From positions 1 through 47,107 of the forward strand of contig NZ_CALGWU010000013.1 in the NCBI RefSeq assembly GCF_937936315.1: DNA of 47,107 bases, written 5' to 3'. This stretch comes from an uncultured Capnocytophaga sp. Lineage in GTDB: Bacteria > Bacteroidota > Bacteroidia > Flavobacteriales > Flavobacteriaceae. The notes beneath the pieces are model-generated. The model was not told the origin of the DNA. It saw only the letters and a list, made by a program, of their open reading frames with translations, and did no database searches. Numbering within the stretch: the stretch's first letter is position 1; every line of letters begins with the position of its first letter. Below are positions 1-8,073 of this stretch, one piece after another. The translations under genes and the position numbers were made by a program.

Positions 1-52
1 AGGACGCAAGGTTTTCATCCTTGTAACAGGGGTTCGATTCCCCTACGGACTA
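1..52 (+). tRNA. tRNA-Glu (UUC), 3' part only
   Basis: The window begins inside this tRNA. The anticodon stem CAAGG/CCTTG encloses the loop TTTTCAT, which places the anticodon as TTC (Glu). A T arm with stem AGGGG/CCCCT and loop TTCGATT follows. The acceptor 3' strand ACGGACT and discriminator A end at 52. CCA is not encoded. The acceptor 5' strand and most of the D arm lie upstream of the window. Confidence 0.9.
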
Positions 53-78
53 CTACACTAAATGCACTTGCACTATTA

Positions 79-93
79 GTATCTAAAAGATAC
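79..93 (+). promoter_or_regulatory. Hairpin in the rpsT leader
   Basis: GTATCT and AGATAC form a perfect 6-bp inverted repeat around AAA, 27 bases before the rpsT start. No run of T follows, so it is not a standard terminator of the tRNA. It could be a tRNA 3'-processing boundary or a structure in the S20 leader. S20 synthesis is known to be autoregulated at translation in E. coli, but nothing here shows that directly. Confidence 0.3.
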
Positions 94-120
94 AACTTAA
101 AATTAAATTAGTAAAGGAAA

Positions 121-378
121 ATGGCAAACCATAAATCAGCATTAAAAAGAATTAGAAGAAACGAAGCAGCTCGCTTGCGCAATCGTTATCAACACAAAAC
201 GGCTCGTAATGCCGTAAGAAAACTACGTGCTTTAGAAAATGTAGAAGAAGCAAAAACTCTTTTCCCTAAAGTAGTTTCAATGATCGACAAGCTCGCTAAG
301 AAAAATATCATTCATGCTAACAAAGCAGCGAATTTAAAAAGCAGTTTAGCTAAACATATCAATAAATTAGCTAAATAG
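121..378 (+). CDS. rpsT: 30S ribosomal protein S20
   Basis: This 85-residue, very basic protein has the length and pattern of S20, a 16S rRNA-binding protein of the small subunit body. The N-terminus MANHKSALKRIRRNEAARLR matches the conserved S20 start, which binds rRNA. The C-terminus holds the usual NIIHANKAANLKSSLAKHI helix. The start is preceded by AAAGGAAA, a reasonable ribosome-binding site. It follows tRNA-Glu at a short distance and ends just before a strong hairpin terminator. Identification is secure. Confidence 0.98.
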   Translation: MANHKSALKRIRRNEAARLRNRYQHKTARNAVRKLRALENVEEAKTLFPKVVSMIDKLAKKNIIHANKAANLKSSLAKHINKLAK

Positions 379-406
379 TCATTTAGGTTTTAGATTTATC
401 ACTGAT

Positions 407-445
407 AGCCAGATTTATGCAAGTAAATCTGGCTTTGGTGTTTTA
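407..445 (+). terminator. Rho-independent terminator after rpsT
   Basis: An 11-bp perfect stem AGCCAGATTTA/TAAATCTGGCT (407-417 with 424-434) has a 6-base loop and is followed by a T-rich tract (TTGGTGTTTT). It lies 29 bases after the rpsT stop codon and separates rpsT from the lipoprotein gene. Confidence 0.75.
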
Positions 446-464
446 AAGTTAAATATATAAAATT

Positions 465-1586
465 ATGAAATATACATCTTATGCCCTACTCTTCTTACTT
501 TCAGGAGTTATTTCTTGTAATGACACAAATCAATCAGATAAAGAAAAACAAACTCATAAAACAAAGTCTATAGAGTTTGAAGAATTTAAACTCATAGACC
601 TAACTCCTAAAGCTCAAGAAGATATGAAGCACTGGAAGAATTTCCAATCACTGATGCAGGTTATCGTATCAATGGCTCCTGCCAAGATTAAAAACACCGA
701 TGATTTGATGCTCTCTAATCCTGATAGTTTGTTAGTATACAGTCGCTTGTATCCTATCAATTCTAAAACAGAAGTTATCAATAGTATTGTAGAACACGAT
801 TGGAGAACTCCAGCCGATGCCGCTAAAGATACTGTTTTTAGGTTTGAAAAAAAGAAAAATAATGCAGTAGGCTTTTTACAATGGAATCGCTTTTTGGTAG
901 CAAATATTCCTTACACTTTTTCCATAGTATTGAAAAAAGTAAATTATCCCAATGTAAAACTAAATTTTTTAGAAGGTGAAAATGATGAATTATCAGCAAC
1001 TTTAGCTCTTGATACCCTTAGCTCTTCCACTAATAATGTAAAGAGAATAACCCTATCCGATGATTGGTACAGCTACCAAATTGATTTCTCACCTAAAAAA
1101 TCAGCGTCTTACTCTATAAGACTTTCCTTAGACGAAAATGCCAAAGAAAATGACAATTTCATACTATACCGATCCATTTTAGAGCTTCCTGCAAAACATT
1201 TCCATCAAGTAGGAAAATTTTCTGATAAAATTGTAGGAGAACACTCTGATGTAGAAAGTTCTTATTATTCTGTATTTTTTTGGTTAGTACAAATAGAAGA
1301 CGCTCTCAAGGAACTACTCAATAGTGACACCTTTCCAGAACGTATTAATGTCCCTACAGTAAAAGCTCGTTTTAGGCTCTTTCAAACACAAATTAAATCA
1401 TTAGCTGATAATGTTAAGAACAACCCTGATTTCAACGAAAATGAGCTTAAAAACAATATCTTTCTATTAAGAGAAACTTTTAATAGTATTATCGCTCGTA
1501 TCAATAATATATATGGCAACGACTTAGATGAACGTATGAAATATATCGATACTCAACAAGATTCCATTCCTTCAATTGACAATTAA
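465..1586 (+). CDS. Hypothetical lipoprotein, 373 aa
   Basis: The N-terminus MKYTSYALLFLLSGVISCND is a lipoprotein signal peptide with the lipidated cysteine at residue 18, so the protein should sit in the inner or outer membrane facing the periplasm or surface. A charged linker follows. The remainder is mixed alpha/beta: a central part around 110-250 alternates strand-like segments, and the C-terminal third is helical and rich in Asn and Lys. I see no catalytic motif and do not recognise a family. It stands alone between the rpsT terminator and a bidirectional terminator, so it is probably monocistronic. Function unknown. Confidence 0.75.
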   Translation: MKYTSYALLFLLSGVISCNDTNQSDKEKQTHKTKSIEFEEFKLIDLTPKAQEDMKHWKNFQSLMQVIVSMAPAKIKNTDDLMLSNPDSLLVYSRLYPINSKTEVINSIVEHDWRTPADAAKDTVFRFEKKKNNAVGFLQWNRFLVANIPYTFSIVLKKVNYPNVKLNFLEGENDELSATLALDTLSSSTNNVKRITLSDDWYSYQIDFSPKKSASYSIRLSLDENAKENDNFILYRSILELPAKHFHQVGKFSDKIVGEHSDVESSYYSVFFWLVQIEDALKELLNSDTFPERINVPTVKARFRLFQTQIKSLADNVKNNPDFNENELKNNIFLLRETFNSIIARINNIYGNDLDERMKYIDTQQDSIPSIDN

Positions 1587-1694
1587 ATTTAAACGTATCA
1601 TCTATTGTGATATGAACCTATAAGATATTATTGGCTTTTTTCAAAAGTTTAAAAAACCTACTACACTCTCTTTTTCATCAAATATCTTCCATAC

Positions 1695-1737
1695 AAAAAG
1701 TCAGCAATTAGCTTTACACTAATTACTGACTTTTTTT
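1695..1737. terminator. Bidirectional terminator between convergent genes
   Basis: AAAAAGTCAG pairs with CTGACTTTTT, and the inner segments AATTAG/CTAATT extend the stem. A-runs on the left and T-runs on the right let it act on both strands. It lies between the lipoprotein gene ending at 1586 and the OmpA-family gene ending at 1785. Confidence 0.75.
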
Positions 1738-1784
1738 CATATTTTTGTATTTTTCAAATTTGCTAACTACTTATGGAGTTTGCA

Positions 1785-2657
1785 TTATTTTCCTTTTCCT
1801 CCTATAGCAGGGTCTTTCATACCCTCTTCGATCATAGTGTAGAATTGGTCGAGTTTAGGTAATACTACGATACGGGTACGGCGATTTAGAGCGCGACCAT
1901 TGGCATCACCATTACTTGCTAATGGAACATAGTAGCTACGACCGGAAGCAGTCATACGTTCAGGAGCAATACCAAAATCTTTTTGCAATACACGTACAAT
2001 CTCGGTAGCGCGCATTACGCTCAAATCCCAGTTATCGCGTATACAAGCTGTTTTAATATTTACGTTATCGGTATGACCTTCTACCATAAATTCAAAGTCA
2101 GGTTTGTTTTTCACTACTTTAGCTACTTTTTCGAGTACGTTCTTAGCGTTTTTAGAGATGGTATAGCTACCACTGCTGAATAGCATTTTATCGGAGATAT
2201 TGATGAATACCACTCCTTTTTCTACTTTCACATCTACATCTTGGTCGTCTAAGTTACCTAACACTCCTTTAAGGCTTTGTACCAAAGCGAGGTTTACAGA
2301 GTCGCGGCGGGTAACTGCATCGCGCAAGTTTTTGATAGTTAAATCTTTTTCGCGCAAACTTTCCAATGATTTTTCGAGGTTTTCAGCACCTTTTTGGGTA
2401 AGTGTAGTGAGGTTGCCCATATTGTTGATGAGCTGCTGATTGTTCTCTTTGAGCAAATCGTTTTGGTTTTTCAAACTCTCAATTTTATATGCCAAATTGT
2501 TTTTCTCGTCTAAACACATATTGAGTTTTACGGTAGCAGTGTTTAGCAAATCTTCAGTTTGTTTGTTTCTCGCTTCTAACTCAGCATACTTCTTTTTAGA
2601 TACACACGATGTGGTAACTAATGCCAACATCGATAGTGCGATAATAAATTTTTTCAT
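1785..2657 (-). CDS. OmpA-family peptidoglycan-binding lipoprotein
   Basis: A lipoprotein signal (MKKFIIALSMLALVTTSC, Cys18) is followed by a long coiled-coil-like region (about 25-135) with many Lys, Asn, Leu and Glu residues. An OmpA C-terminal domain (about 145-275) follows. The domain shows the family signature VEGHTDNV, the NWDLSVMRA helix, the GI-PERM-A-G-S segment and the NRRTRIVV end, which bind meso-diaminopimelate in peptidoglycan. The expected role is to tether the outer membrane to the cell wall. The gene is last in a minus-strand series, 51 bases after the OstA-like gene, and may be read with it or from its own promoter. The family is clear; the exact paralogue is not. Confidence 0.9.
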   Translation of the reverse strand: MKKFIIALSMLALVTTSCVSKKKYAELEARNKQTEDLLNTATVKLNMCLDEKNNLAYKIESLKNQNDLLKENNQQLINNMGNLTTLTQKGAENLEKSLESLREKDLTIKNLRDAVTRRDSVNLALVQSLKGVLGNLDDQDVDVKVEKGVVFINISDKMLFSSGSYTISKNAKNVLEKVAKVVKNKPDFEFMVEGHTDNVNIKTACIRDNWDLSVMRATEIVRVLQKDFGIAPERMTASGRSYYVPLASNGDANGRALNRRTRIVVLPKLDQFYTMIEEGMKDPAIGGKGK

Positions 2658-2708
2658 ACTAGTTTATGTTTTATAATTAATGAATATGTTACAATAAAAG
2701 TGCCAAGA

Positions 2709-4397
2709 TTATCTCTTATTTGTTTTTTGCTTGGCTTTGGATTTCTCTTTAGCGTTTTTGAGTTCTTTTTTCAGAGATGGATTGGCTAATATCATTTCGT
2801 CTTCATCTATCTCTTCAGGAGACTTCATTCCCTTTATTTCTTTAGGCTTTATCTTCTTCTCGGCATCGCTATATATTTGTTCTTTACTGCGAATACGCTC
2901 ATCACCTCGCCAGATAAATTCCTTAAACTTGCGATCGTTCACGTGCAATTTCTCCTCTGGGTATAAATTCCCCGAAGGCTGTGTAATAAACACAGTTTGT
3001 TGTAGTTGCTGCTTTTTATCCAAATAGAGTTTAATATGACTGCAAGTGAGTTTGTTGATGCCTACCAGTTCTTTAGCATCGTTGTACACGTAGTAAATAG
3101 ACTCAGTATTCTGCAAAAAGTCTATCTGTCGCAATGCATTATCTTTAAACTTGCCATATAAGAACTTACCTTTCACTTGGTTATAACCATCGCCCAAAGT
3201 ATCTTTTTCTACCACCAAAGCATTGTTGAACACTTTTAGGGAGTCTAACTGTTGAGTTTTTGTATTGGCAATCAGGTGGATATTGTCGCCCGTCATTTGG
3301 CTTTCACCTGTCCACGCTACAGGTTTGCCTACGAGTTGCGTAAGTCCGTTAGCTTCGTTAGAGTGGATGGAATCGCATTTGGCTTGCATATCGCTTTTGA
3401 AGATACGAGCATCGGGATAAGCGCGAATCACGCGGTGTTGAGGTTTGCCTGTAACCAAAATGCGCTTGCCGTGCATATACATCGAATCCTTCTCTACTAA
3501 CGTAATTACAACCGCTTTTTTGGTGATAAACATCGAATCTTTTGCTTTGTGAATTTCACCATAATGGCCTCGTACAAAGGTTTTATTCACAGTGTCTGAA
3601 ATAAAAATATTGTTAGAGCCTGAAGAGAACTGACGGCGTTTATCAAAGTACAAGCTATCACCTACTAAGGTTTTGAGGTCGTATTCTATTTTAGCGTTCT
3701 TCATAAAATATCCTTGTTCTCGTTTTGTATCATAAAAACCACGTTCACAATACACTTTATAATCAGCTCCTACAATGGTAGTTTTGCCATAAAAATAGGC
3801 ATTTCCTGAATTGTGATAATAGTCTAAGACCTGTGAATTGACAGTAAAATCACGATTGACAATCTTTACTGAATTGGTAAACTGATTTTTTTTAGTAGTT
3901 ACATAATATTTTCCGGTTTGGCTCGTAAGTTCATTTTCGGGGTCGGTGATTTTACCAAAGTTATTGTAGTAAGCTTCTTGTTTATTGCGGTCGAAAAATA
4001 GTTCTTCGGTTTCAAGGGTCATATTTCCATTTCGCAACACCACTCCCTCGCGGGCTACTGCTGTTTTGGTATTTCCTTTATAGGTTATATACTGGCTGTT
4101 CATTTGCAATGTATCACCTTGTTGTAACACTACATCACCATGAGCGATTACCTCGTTTTTTTCCTCATATAGCACTGCTAAATCACACCAGACGTCTAAT
4201 CCTTGATGGCGAAACTGAACACGTTGCCCATCTGATTTAAAGATAGTTGCGCCAGGGTATTTTACATTATCAATAGTAAATTCTCCTCCATATACAATTT
4301 CTATGCGGCGGGTTTTTCCATTGCTATCTTGAGACCAAAGATATGTGCAGAAGTTAAATAAAAAGAGAAATAATATATAGGTATACCTGTGTTTCAT
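2709..4397 (-). CDS. OstA/LptA-like periplasmic protein, 562 aa
   Basis: A cleavable signal peptide (about 1-22, ending LWSQ) is followed by repeating beta-strand units such as VIAHGDVVLQQGDTLQMNSQ and NGMTLETEELFF-like segments. These are typical of OstA/LptA domains, which form a beta-jellyroll groove for lipopolysaccharide. The OstA-like region covers roughly 35-260, with further strand repeats to about 480. The last 60 residues are a highly charged Lys/Glu tail ending KAKQKTNKR. This long LptA-like form is usual in Bacteroidota, where it is expected to act in LPS transport across the periplasm. It lies between the GH110 and OmpA-like genes on the same strand. The link to LPS transport is by family. 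Confidence 0.8.
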   Translation of the reverse strand: MKHRYTYILFLFLFNFCTYLWSQDSNGKTRRIEIVYGGEFTIDNVKYPGATIFKSDGQRVQFRHQGLDVWCDLAVLYEEKNEVIAHGDVVLQQGDTLQMNSQYITYKGNTKTAVAREGVVLRNGNMTLETEELFFDRNKQEAYYNNFGKITDPENELTSQTGKYYVTTKKNQFTNSVKIVNRDFTVNSQVLDYYHNSGNAYFYGKTTIVGADYKVYCERGFYDTKREQGYFMKNAKIEYDLKTLVGDSLYFDKRRQFSSGSNNIFISDTVNKTFVRGHYGEIHKAKDSMFITKKAVVITLVEKDSMYMHGKRILVTGKPQHRVIRAYPDARIFKSDMQAKCDSIHSNEANGLTQLVGKPVAWTGESQMTGDNIHLIANTKTQQLDSLKVFNNALVVEKDTLGDGYNQVKGKFLYGKFKDNALRQIDFLQNTESIYYVYNDAKELVGINKLTCSHIKLYLDKKQQLQQTVFITQPSGNLYPEEKLHVNDRKFKEFIWRGDERIRSKEQIYSDAEKKIKPKEIKGMKSPEEIDEDEMILANPSLKKELKNAKEKSKAKQKTNKR

Positions 4398-4441
4398 TTA
4401 GTGAATATAATTTTCTAAAAGGCAAAAATACAAATAATTCA

Positions 4442-6091
4442 TCAATTAGCAAATTCTTCTATCATCACATTTTTTGCGCGTTCTAACTTAAAGCGTTCTT
4501 TATTCCAATGAAAGGGTTTGAAGTCCTCATTTTTGATAATCTTATTATTGCGATAGATAAGATTTTCTACTGATTTGGCATAGAAAATAGGTTCATCGAA
4601 AGTTTCAAAAAGGTTGTTTTCAATGCGTATATTAGAGTGAAAATATTTTTGTTGTACTTCTAAGTTAGGAATTTCTGGACAGATAGAGATAATAGCATTC
4701 GTAAACTGATAATTGGCAGTAAGTGCATTGACAAAATGGTTGTTTTTGATGCTTACATTGCGGCAAGCACCCGTTTCGTACCAGCCGTTGCAATCGCCAC
4801 AGAGCAAGATAGCTGCCCCGTGGGTATGATCGAATAAATTATTACTGCACACCACTTTTTTAGGGGTACTAAAAAGTGCCCCTCGTGCCCGATTGTTGCG
4901 CACGATGTTGTTTTTGAAAAGCACTTTAGGCGTCCAAGTAAGATTTTCTACCCCACAAGGCGTATCGGGGTTTACCTCAGCAGGTAAAGGTTTATCAAAA
5001 GTGATTTCAAATATTTTAGCCCCTACTTCAGTAGGTTTATCAACAGCTTTTATTTGTTGAATTTTATAAGTTTTATCACCTATAGTTTCCATTGTTTTAG
5101 CAGCAACAAATTGCACTTGGTCACCCTTATTTCCCCAAAGAAATCCCCACGACTGAGGGTGCATATATTGCGCTTTGATAGTATAATCATTCTCACGAGT
5201 AATAACTTTCAAGTAAGTGCCGTGTACATTGATAGCATCATCAGCCATACCTTCATACAAACCATTTACCGAGCGTATTTTTCCTTTACAAGCTGAAAAA
5301 TGGGTAGCATCGGCTTGAGTAGTGAAAAAACGTTCGCTCCCCTCCTCTATCGCTACTCGAAACTTATCAAGAGTCATATTTTCAGTGAGTTGCGCCAATA
5401 GCCCCATCCCTTGCACATTGTGTATTGTGATATTTTCAAGAGTTATATTTTTGCTTTCGGTTACAAAAATAGCAGGTGTAGGTCGGGAATAAGTACGCAA
5501 CACAAAGCGCTCGCCTACTTGTAGAAAAGGCGATTTACCCATTCCCTCTATATAAAACTCGTTAGGAGCAAGTTCAACAATTTTTGTAGGTGAAAAAGGA
5601 ACATCAGCACGGCGGTAGGCTAAGTGTTTATCAGGAGAGAAGACCATTCCACCAAAAGGCATTTCCTCATAATCTTCACCTATGAAGTAGAGTTTTTCAT
5701 TCTCAATTTTGTAGTTTCCTTGAGGGTAGAGTTGCGCCTTTATACTGTTATTCAGAGTATCTACTTCAGTGATGTGCAACTGACGCAAATGAGGAGTTGC
5801 AAAATCTATTGAGAAGTTGCGAAGGGTGAGATTGCTACAATGTTTCACTACAAAAGGCAAAATTGTACCGTGAAACACTAAATTCTGTCCCTTTCCATCA
5901 ATGACTACACTGTGCAGGTTTTCGTAGTAGAACGCTACTTTTTTAGGGTTAGTTTGGTCGTGATTGGAGATGTACAACTCTTTGTCAATTGTTTGATTGA
6001 TAGTATAATGAGTTGTTGTAGGAAGATAATGTACGCTTTGGCAAGAGCCGAAAAGCAAGGCAGTGAGGGTGATGATAATAGCTGGTTTCAT
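4442..6091 (-). CDS. GH110 family alpha-1,3-galactosidase-like lipoprotein
   Basis: Cys17 in LLFGSC marks a lipoprotein. The body is a right-handed parallel beta-helix with repeated NITLENITIHN-type turns. The segments QADATHFSACKG (Asp261) and YEGMADDAINVHGTYLKV (Asp284, Asp285) match the conserved core of GH110 enzymes, which remove alpha-1,3-linked galactose, as in blood-group B or linear B structures. The spacing of these three aspartates agrees with the acid and base residues reported for a marine GH110 enzyme, as I recall them. The YMHPQSWGFLWG segment is also family-typical. It lies 15 bases after the thioesterase gene and is probably co-transcribed. A surface or periplasmic role in host-glycan trimming is inference. 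Confidence 0.85.
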   Translation of the reverse strand: MKPAIIITLTALLFGSCQSVHYLPTTTHYTINQTIDKELYISNHDQTNPKKVAFYYENLHSVVIDGKGQNLVFHGTILPFVVKHCSNLTLRNFSIDFATPHLRQLHITEVDTLNNSIKAQLYPQGNYKIENEKLYFIGEDYEEMPFGGMVFSPDKHLAYRRADVPFSPTKIVELAPNEFYIEGMGKSPFLQVGERFVLRTYSRPTPAIFVTESKNITLENITIHNVQGMGLLAQLTENMTLDKFRVAIEEGSERFFTTQADATHFSACKGKIRSVNGLYEGMADDAINVHGTYLKVITRENDYTIKAQYMHPQSWGFLWGNKGDQVQFVAAKTMETIGDKTYKIQQIKAVDKPTEVGAKIFEITFDKPLPAEVNPDTPCGVENLTWTPKVLFKNNIVRNNRARGALFSTPKKVVCSNNLFDHTHGAAILLCGDCNGWYETGACRNVSIKNNHFVNALTANYQFTNAIISICPEIPNLEVQQKYFHSNIRIENNLFETFDEPIFYAKSVENLIYRNNKIIKNEDFKPFHWNKERFKLERAKNVMIEEFAN

Positions 6092-6106
6092 ATTTGGTGT
6101 TTTTTG

Positions 6107-6871
6107 TTAAATTCTTTCGGCTATCCAATGAGAAATGAAGGCGGGTTTTGCTCCTCCTATTTTCTGAGCATAGTGATAGAGTTCTACTAAATTATGAGCA
6201 TCGTCTAAATACCTACCTTTGCTTTTAAAGCCTTGCATTTCGTCGCCCATAAAAGTTTCGGAAAGGAAGTTGATATCGTACTCTTTGATTGTAAACTCAC
6301 GGTGGTTGCGTTCAGTCATCATATCTAATGCCCATTGAGTGTATTTCACATTGTTCACGTGAGCATTCATATCGAGGTCACTCACACGTACCTTGAATTG
6401 ATTAACTTGTTGCATATCATCGGGTAAAGCAATACGATCGGTACGGAAATTAAGACCTCCATCAGTACGTGGGTGGAAAATTTCTTGTTGTTCAGTAAGT
6501 TCTATAGGGCGACGGGTGGCTATGTCCATTGTAATCCAAGTGCTAGCGCATTCGCCTATTTTTTGGTCGTTGTAATAGAGTTCAAACTCGCGGAAAGCAT
6601 AGACCCCTTGTACTGGTAACGACCAAGTTTTCACAGTGATACGCTCATTCCACTGAGGCCAGTAGTTCATTTTAAGTTTTTGCTGAATCAGTGCCCAGAA
6701 GAAGCCTTTTTGCACTAATTGTTTGTAACCAAATCCTAAATAAGCAGCGTGTTCAGCAGCAATATCTTGGAGCATTCCTAATAGTCCGTATAATCCTAAC
6801 TGATTATTTAAATTCACTTGAGTGCTACGCACTTTATAAGTTTCGGTGAAAATTGTTTTATTATAGTCCAT
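6107..6871 (-). CDS. Acyl-ACP thioesterase
   Basis: The 254-residue double hot-dog protein matches the bacterial acyl-ACP thioesterase family, which releases free fatty acids from acyl carrier protein. The first hot-dog (about 1-135) carries the GLLGMLQDIAAEHA helix and the WALIQQKLKMNYWPQW strand region. The second (about 155-254) has the DLDMNAHVNNVKYTQWALD segment, whose Asn, His and following residues form the usual active-site stretch. The gene lies 18 bases after the HAD phosphatase gene and 15 before the GH110 gene, so the three are likely one transcript. The role is cytoplasmic lipid metabolism. Confidence 0.9.
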   Translation of the reverse strand: MDYNKTIFTETYKVRSTQVNLNNQLGLYGLLGMLQDIAAEHAAYLGFGYKQLVQKGFFWALIQQKLKMNYWPQWNERITVKTWSLPVQGVYAFREFELYYNDQKIGECASTWITMDIATRRPIELTEQQEIFHPRTDGGLNFRTDRIALPDDMQQVNQFKVRVSDLDMNAHVNNVKYTQWALDMMTERNHREFTIKEYDINFLSETFMGDEMQGFKSKGRYLDDAHNLVELYHYAQKIGGAKPAFISHWIAERI

Positions 6872-6889
6872 TGTAATATATTTTTAGGT

Positions 6890-7678
6890 TTATGATTGCA
6901 ATAATTTTTCGAGGGTACGCACTACACCTGCGTGATTGTTGTCGTATTCGGTTACATAGTTAGCAAGCGCTTTGAGTTCCTCTTGCGCGTTGAGCATTGC
7001 ATAACTATAAGTAGCCTGCTGAATGAGCTCTACATCGTTTAAATGGTCGCCAAATACCACAGTTTCATCAGGTGAGATGTTCAGTTGTGATTGCAAGTGC
7101 GCGATAGCATCCCCTTTATTGACATCTTTACCCGTGATATCCAGCCATATTTCACCCGATACCACTACGTTAAACTCATTGCTATACTGTTTGAGGTACT
7201 GATATGAATTGAAACGAGAAATACCTCTATCACACACTGTTATCTTAAAAATATCATCATCGATAGCGGCAAAATTGGTTACACGAGTATGGGCGGGATA
7301 ATGGCGAGCAATCTCATTGAAAATCCACTCATCGTCGGTTTTTATATAAGCACTTTTCTTGCCACAAAGGGCTACACCTATTTGCTGAATCTCATTACAA
7401 GTGTGCAAAATAGGAAAGAAAGAAGTAAAAGCGATAGGTCGCTCAAAAAGCGTTTTTCCCTGATAGATAAGCGATGCGCCATTATCGGGGGCATAAGCAA
7501 TGCGTTCTTTGATAGGAGCGAAGAGTTCGTGCAAACTTTGCAGCTGTCTGCCACTTGCTGCACAAAAAAGAATACCTTTCTGTTCAATAGTTTTGAACAC
7601 TTCCCAAAAGCTATTGGGGATTTCCTTTTGGTTATTCACCAAAGTACCATCTATATCGGAAACAATAAGCTTGATCAT
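6890..7678 (-). CDS. Cof-type HAD phosphatase
   Basis: With the start at MIKLIVSDIDGT the protein has 262 residues, as expected for Cof-type HAD hydrolases that dephosphorylate sugar phosphates or related metabolites. An upstream in-frame start at 7702 would add eight residues (MQLVPNYN) before the conserved strand and is less likely. Motif I is DIDGTLV near the N-terminus, motif II lies in CAASGRQ, the conserved Lys precedes GDAIAHL, and motif III/IV is VVFGDHLNDVELI. The cap is of type C2 (about 85-195). It is the first gene of the series running to 1785. Its substrate cannot be read from sequence. Confidence 0.88.
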   Translation of the reverse strand: MIKLIVSDIDGTLVNNQKEIPNSFWEVFKTIEQKGILFCAASGRQLQSLHELFAPIKERIAYAPDNGASLIYQGKTLFERPIAFTSFFPILHTCNEIQQIGVALCGKKSAYIKTDDEWIFNEIARHYPAHTRVTNFAAIDDDIFKITVCDRGISRFNSYQYLKQYSNEFNVVVSGEIWLDITGKDVNKGDAIAHLQSQLNISPDETVVFGDHLNDVELIQQATYSYAMLNAQEELKALANYVTEYDNNHAGVVRTLEKLLQS

Positions 7679-7754
7679 ATTATAATTTGGTACGAGCTGC
7701 ACCGGCTGTTTGTCAATTTTTTAATTTGCTAATTTTTGATGTATTGATATTAAA

Positions 7755-7789
7755 ATAAGAAAAGCTCTCCTTGGAGAAAGGAAAGCTTT
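7755..7789 (-). terminator. Probable terminator after tRNA-Asp
   Basis: Read on the minus strand, AAAGCTTTCCTT pairs with AAGGAGAGCTTT with one mismatch and a 5-base loop, followed by TCTTATTTT. It lies downstream of tRNA-Asp and upstream of the HAD gene, so it probably ends the tRNA transcript. Confidence 0.5.
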
Positions 7790-7854
7790 CATTGGTTTAC
7801 TATAAACCCGTGTAAAAATATTTACACAAAACAACACAACTAAATCTTATGAAG

Positions 7855-7928
7855 CGGTCTGGACGGGACTCGAACCCGCGACCCCATGCGTGACAGGCAT
7901 GTATTCTAACCAGCTGAACTACCAGACC
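7855..7928 (-). tRNA. tRNA-Asp (GUC)
   Basis: On the minus strand the sequence starts GGTCTGG and ends CCAGACC plus discriminator G, giving a fully paired acceptor stem. The D arm contains GTTCAGCTGGTTAGAA. The anticodon stem ATGCC/GGCAT-like arms hold the loop CTGTCAC with anticodon GTC. The T arm is GCGGGTTCGAGTCCCGT. Length is 74 bases without encoded CCA. Confidence 0.95.
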
Positions 7929-8073
7929 ATTTATCAGTAAATTGTGCAATTCATTTCTTCATTGCGGTTGCAAAAGTACAACTATTTTCAATACCTGCAA
8001 ATTTTTTGAAGACTTTTTTTTATTTTTTTTTAAACTTTTTTCAAATACTACTGATAATGAATATTTTGCATTA

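Noticed and set aside
7289..7732. 147-codon open frame antisense to the HAD phosphatase
   Set aside because: The HAD motifs on the minus strand are complete, so this is a shadow.
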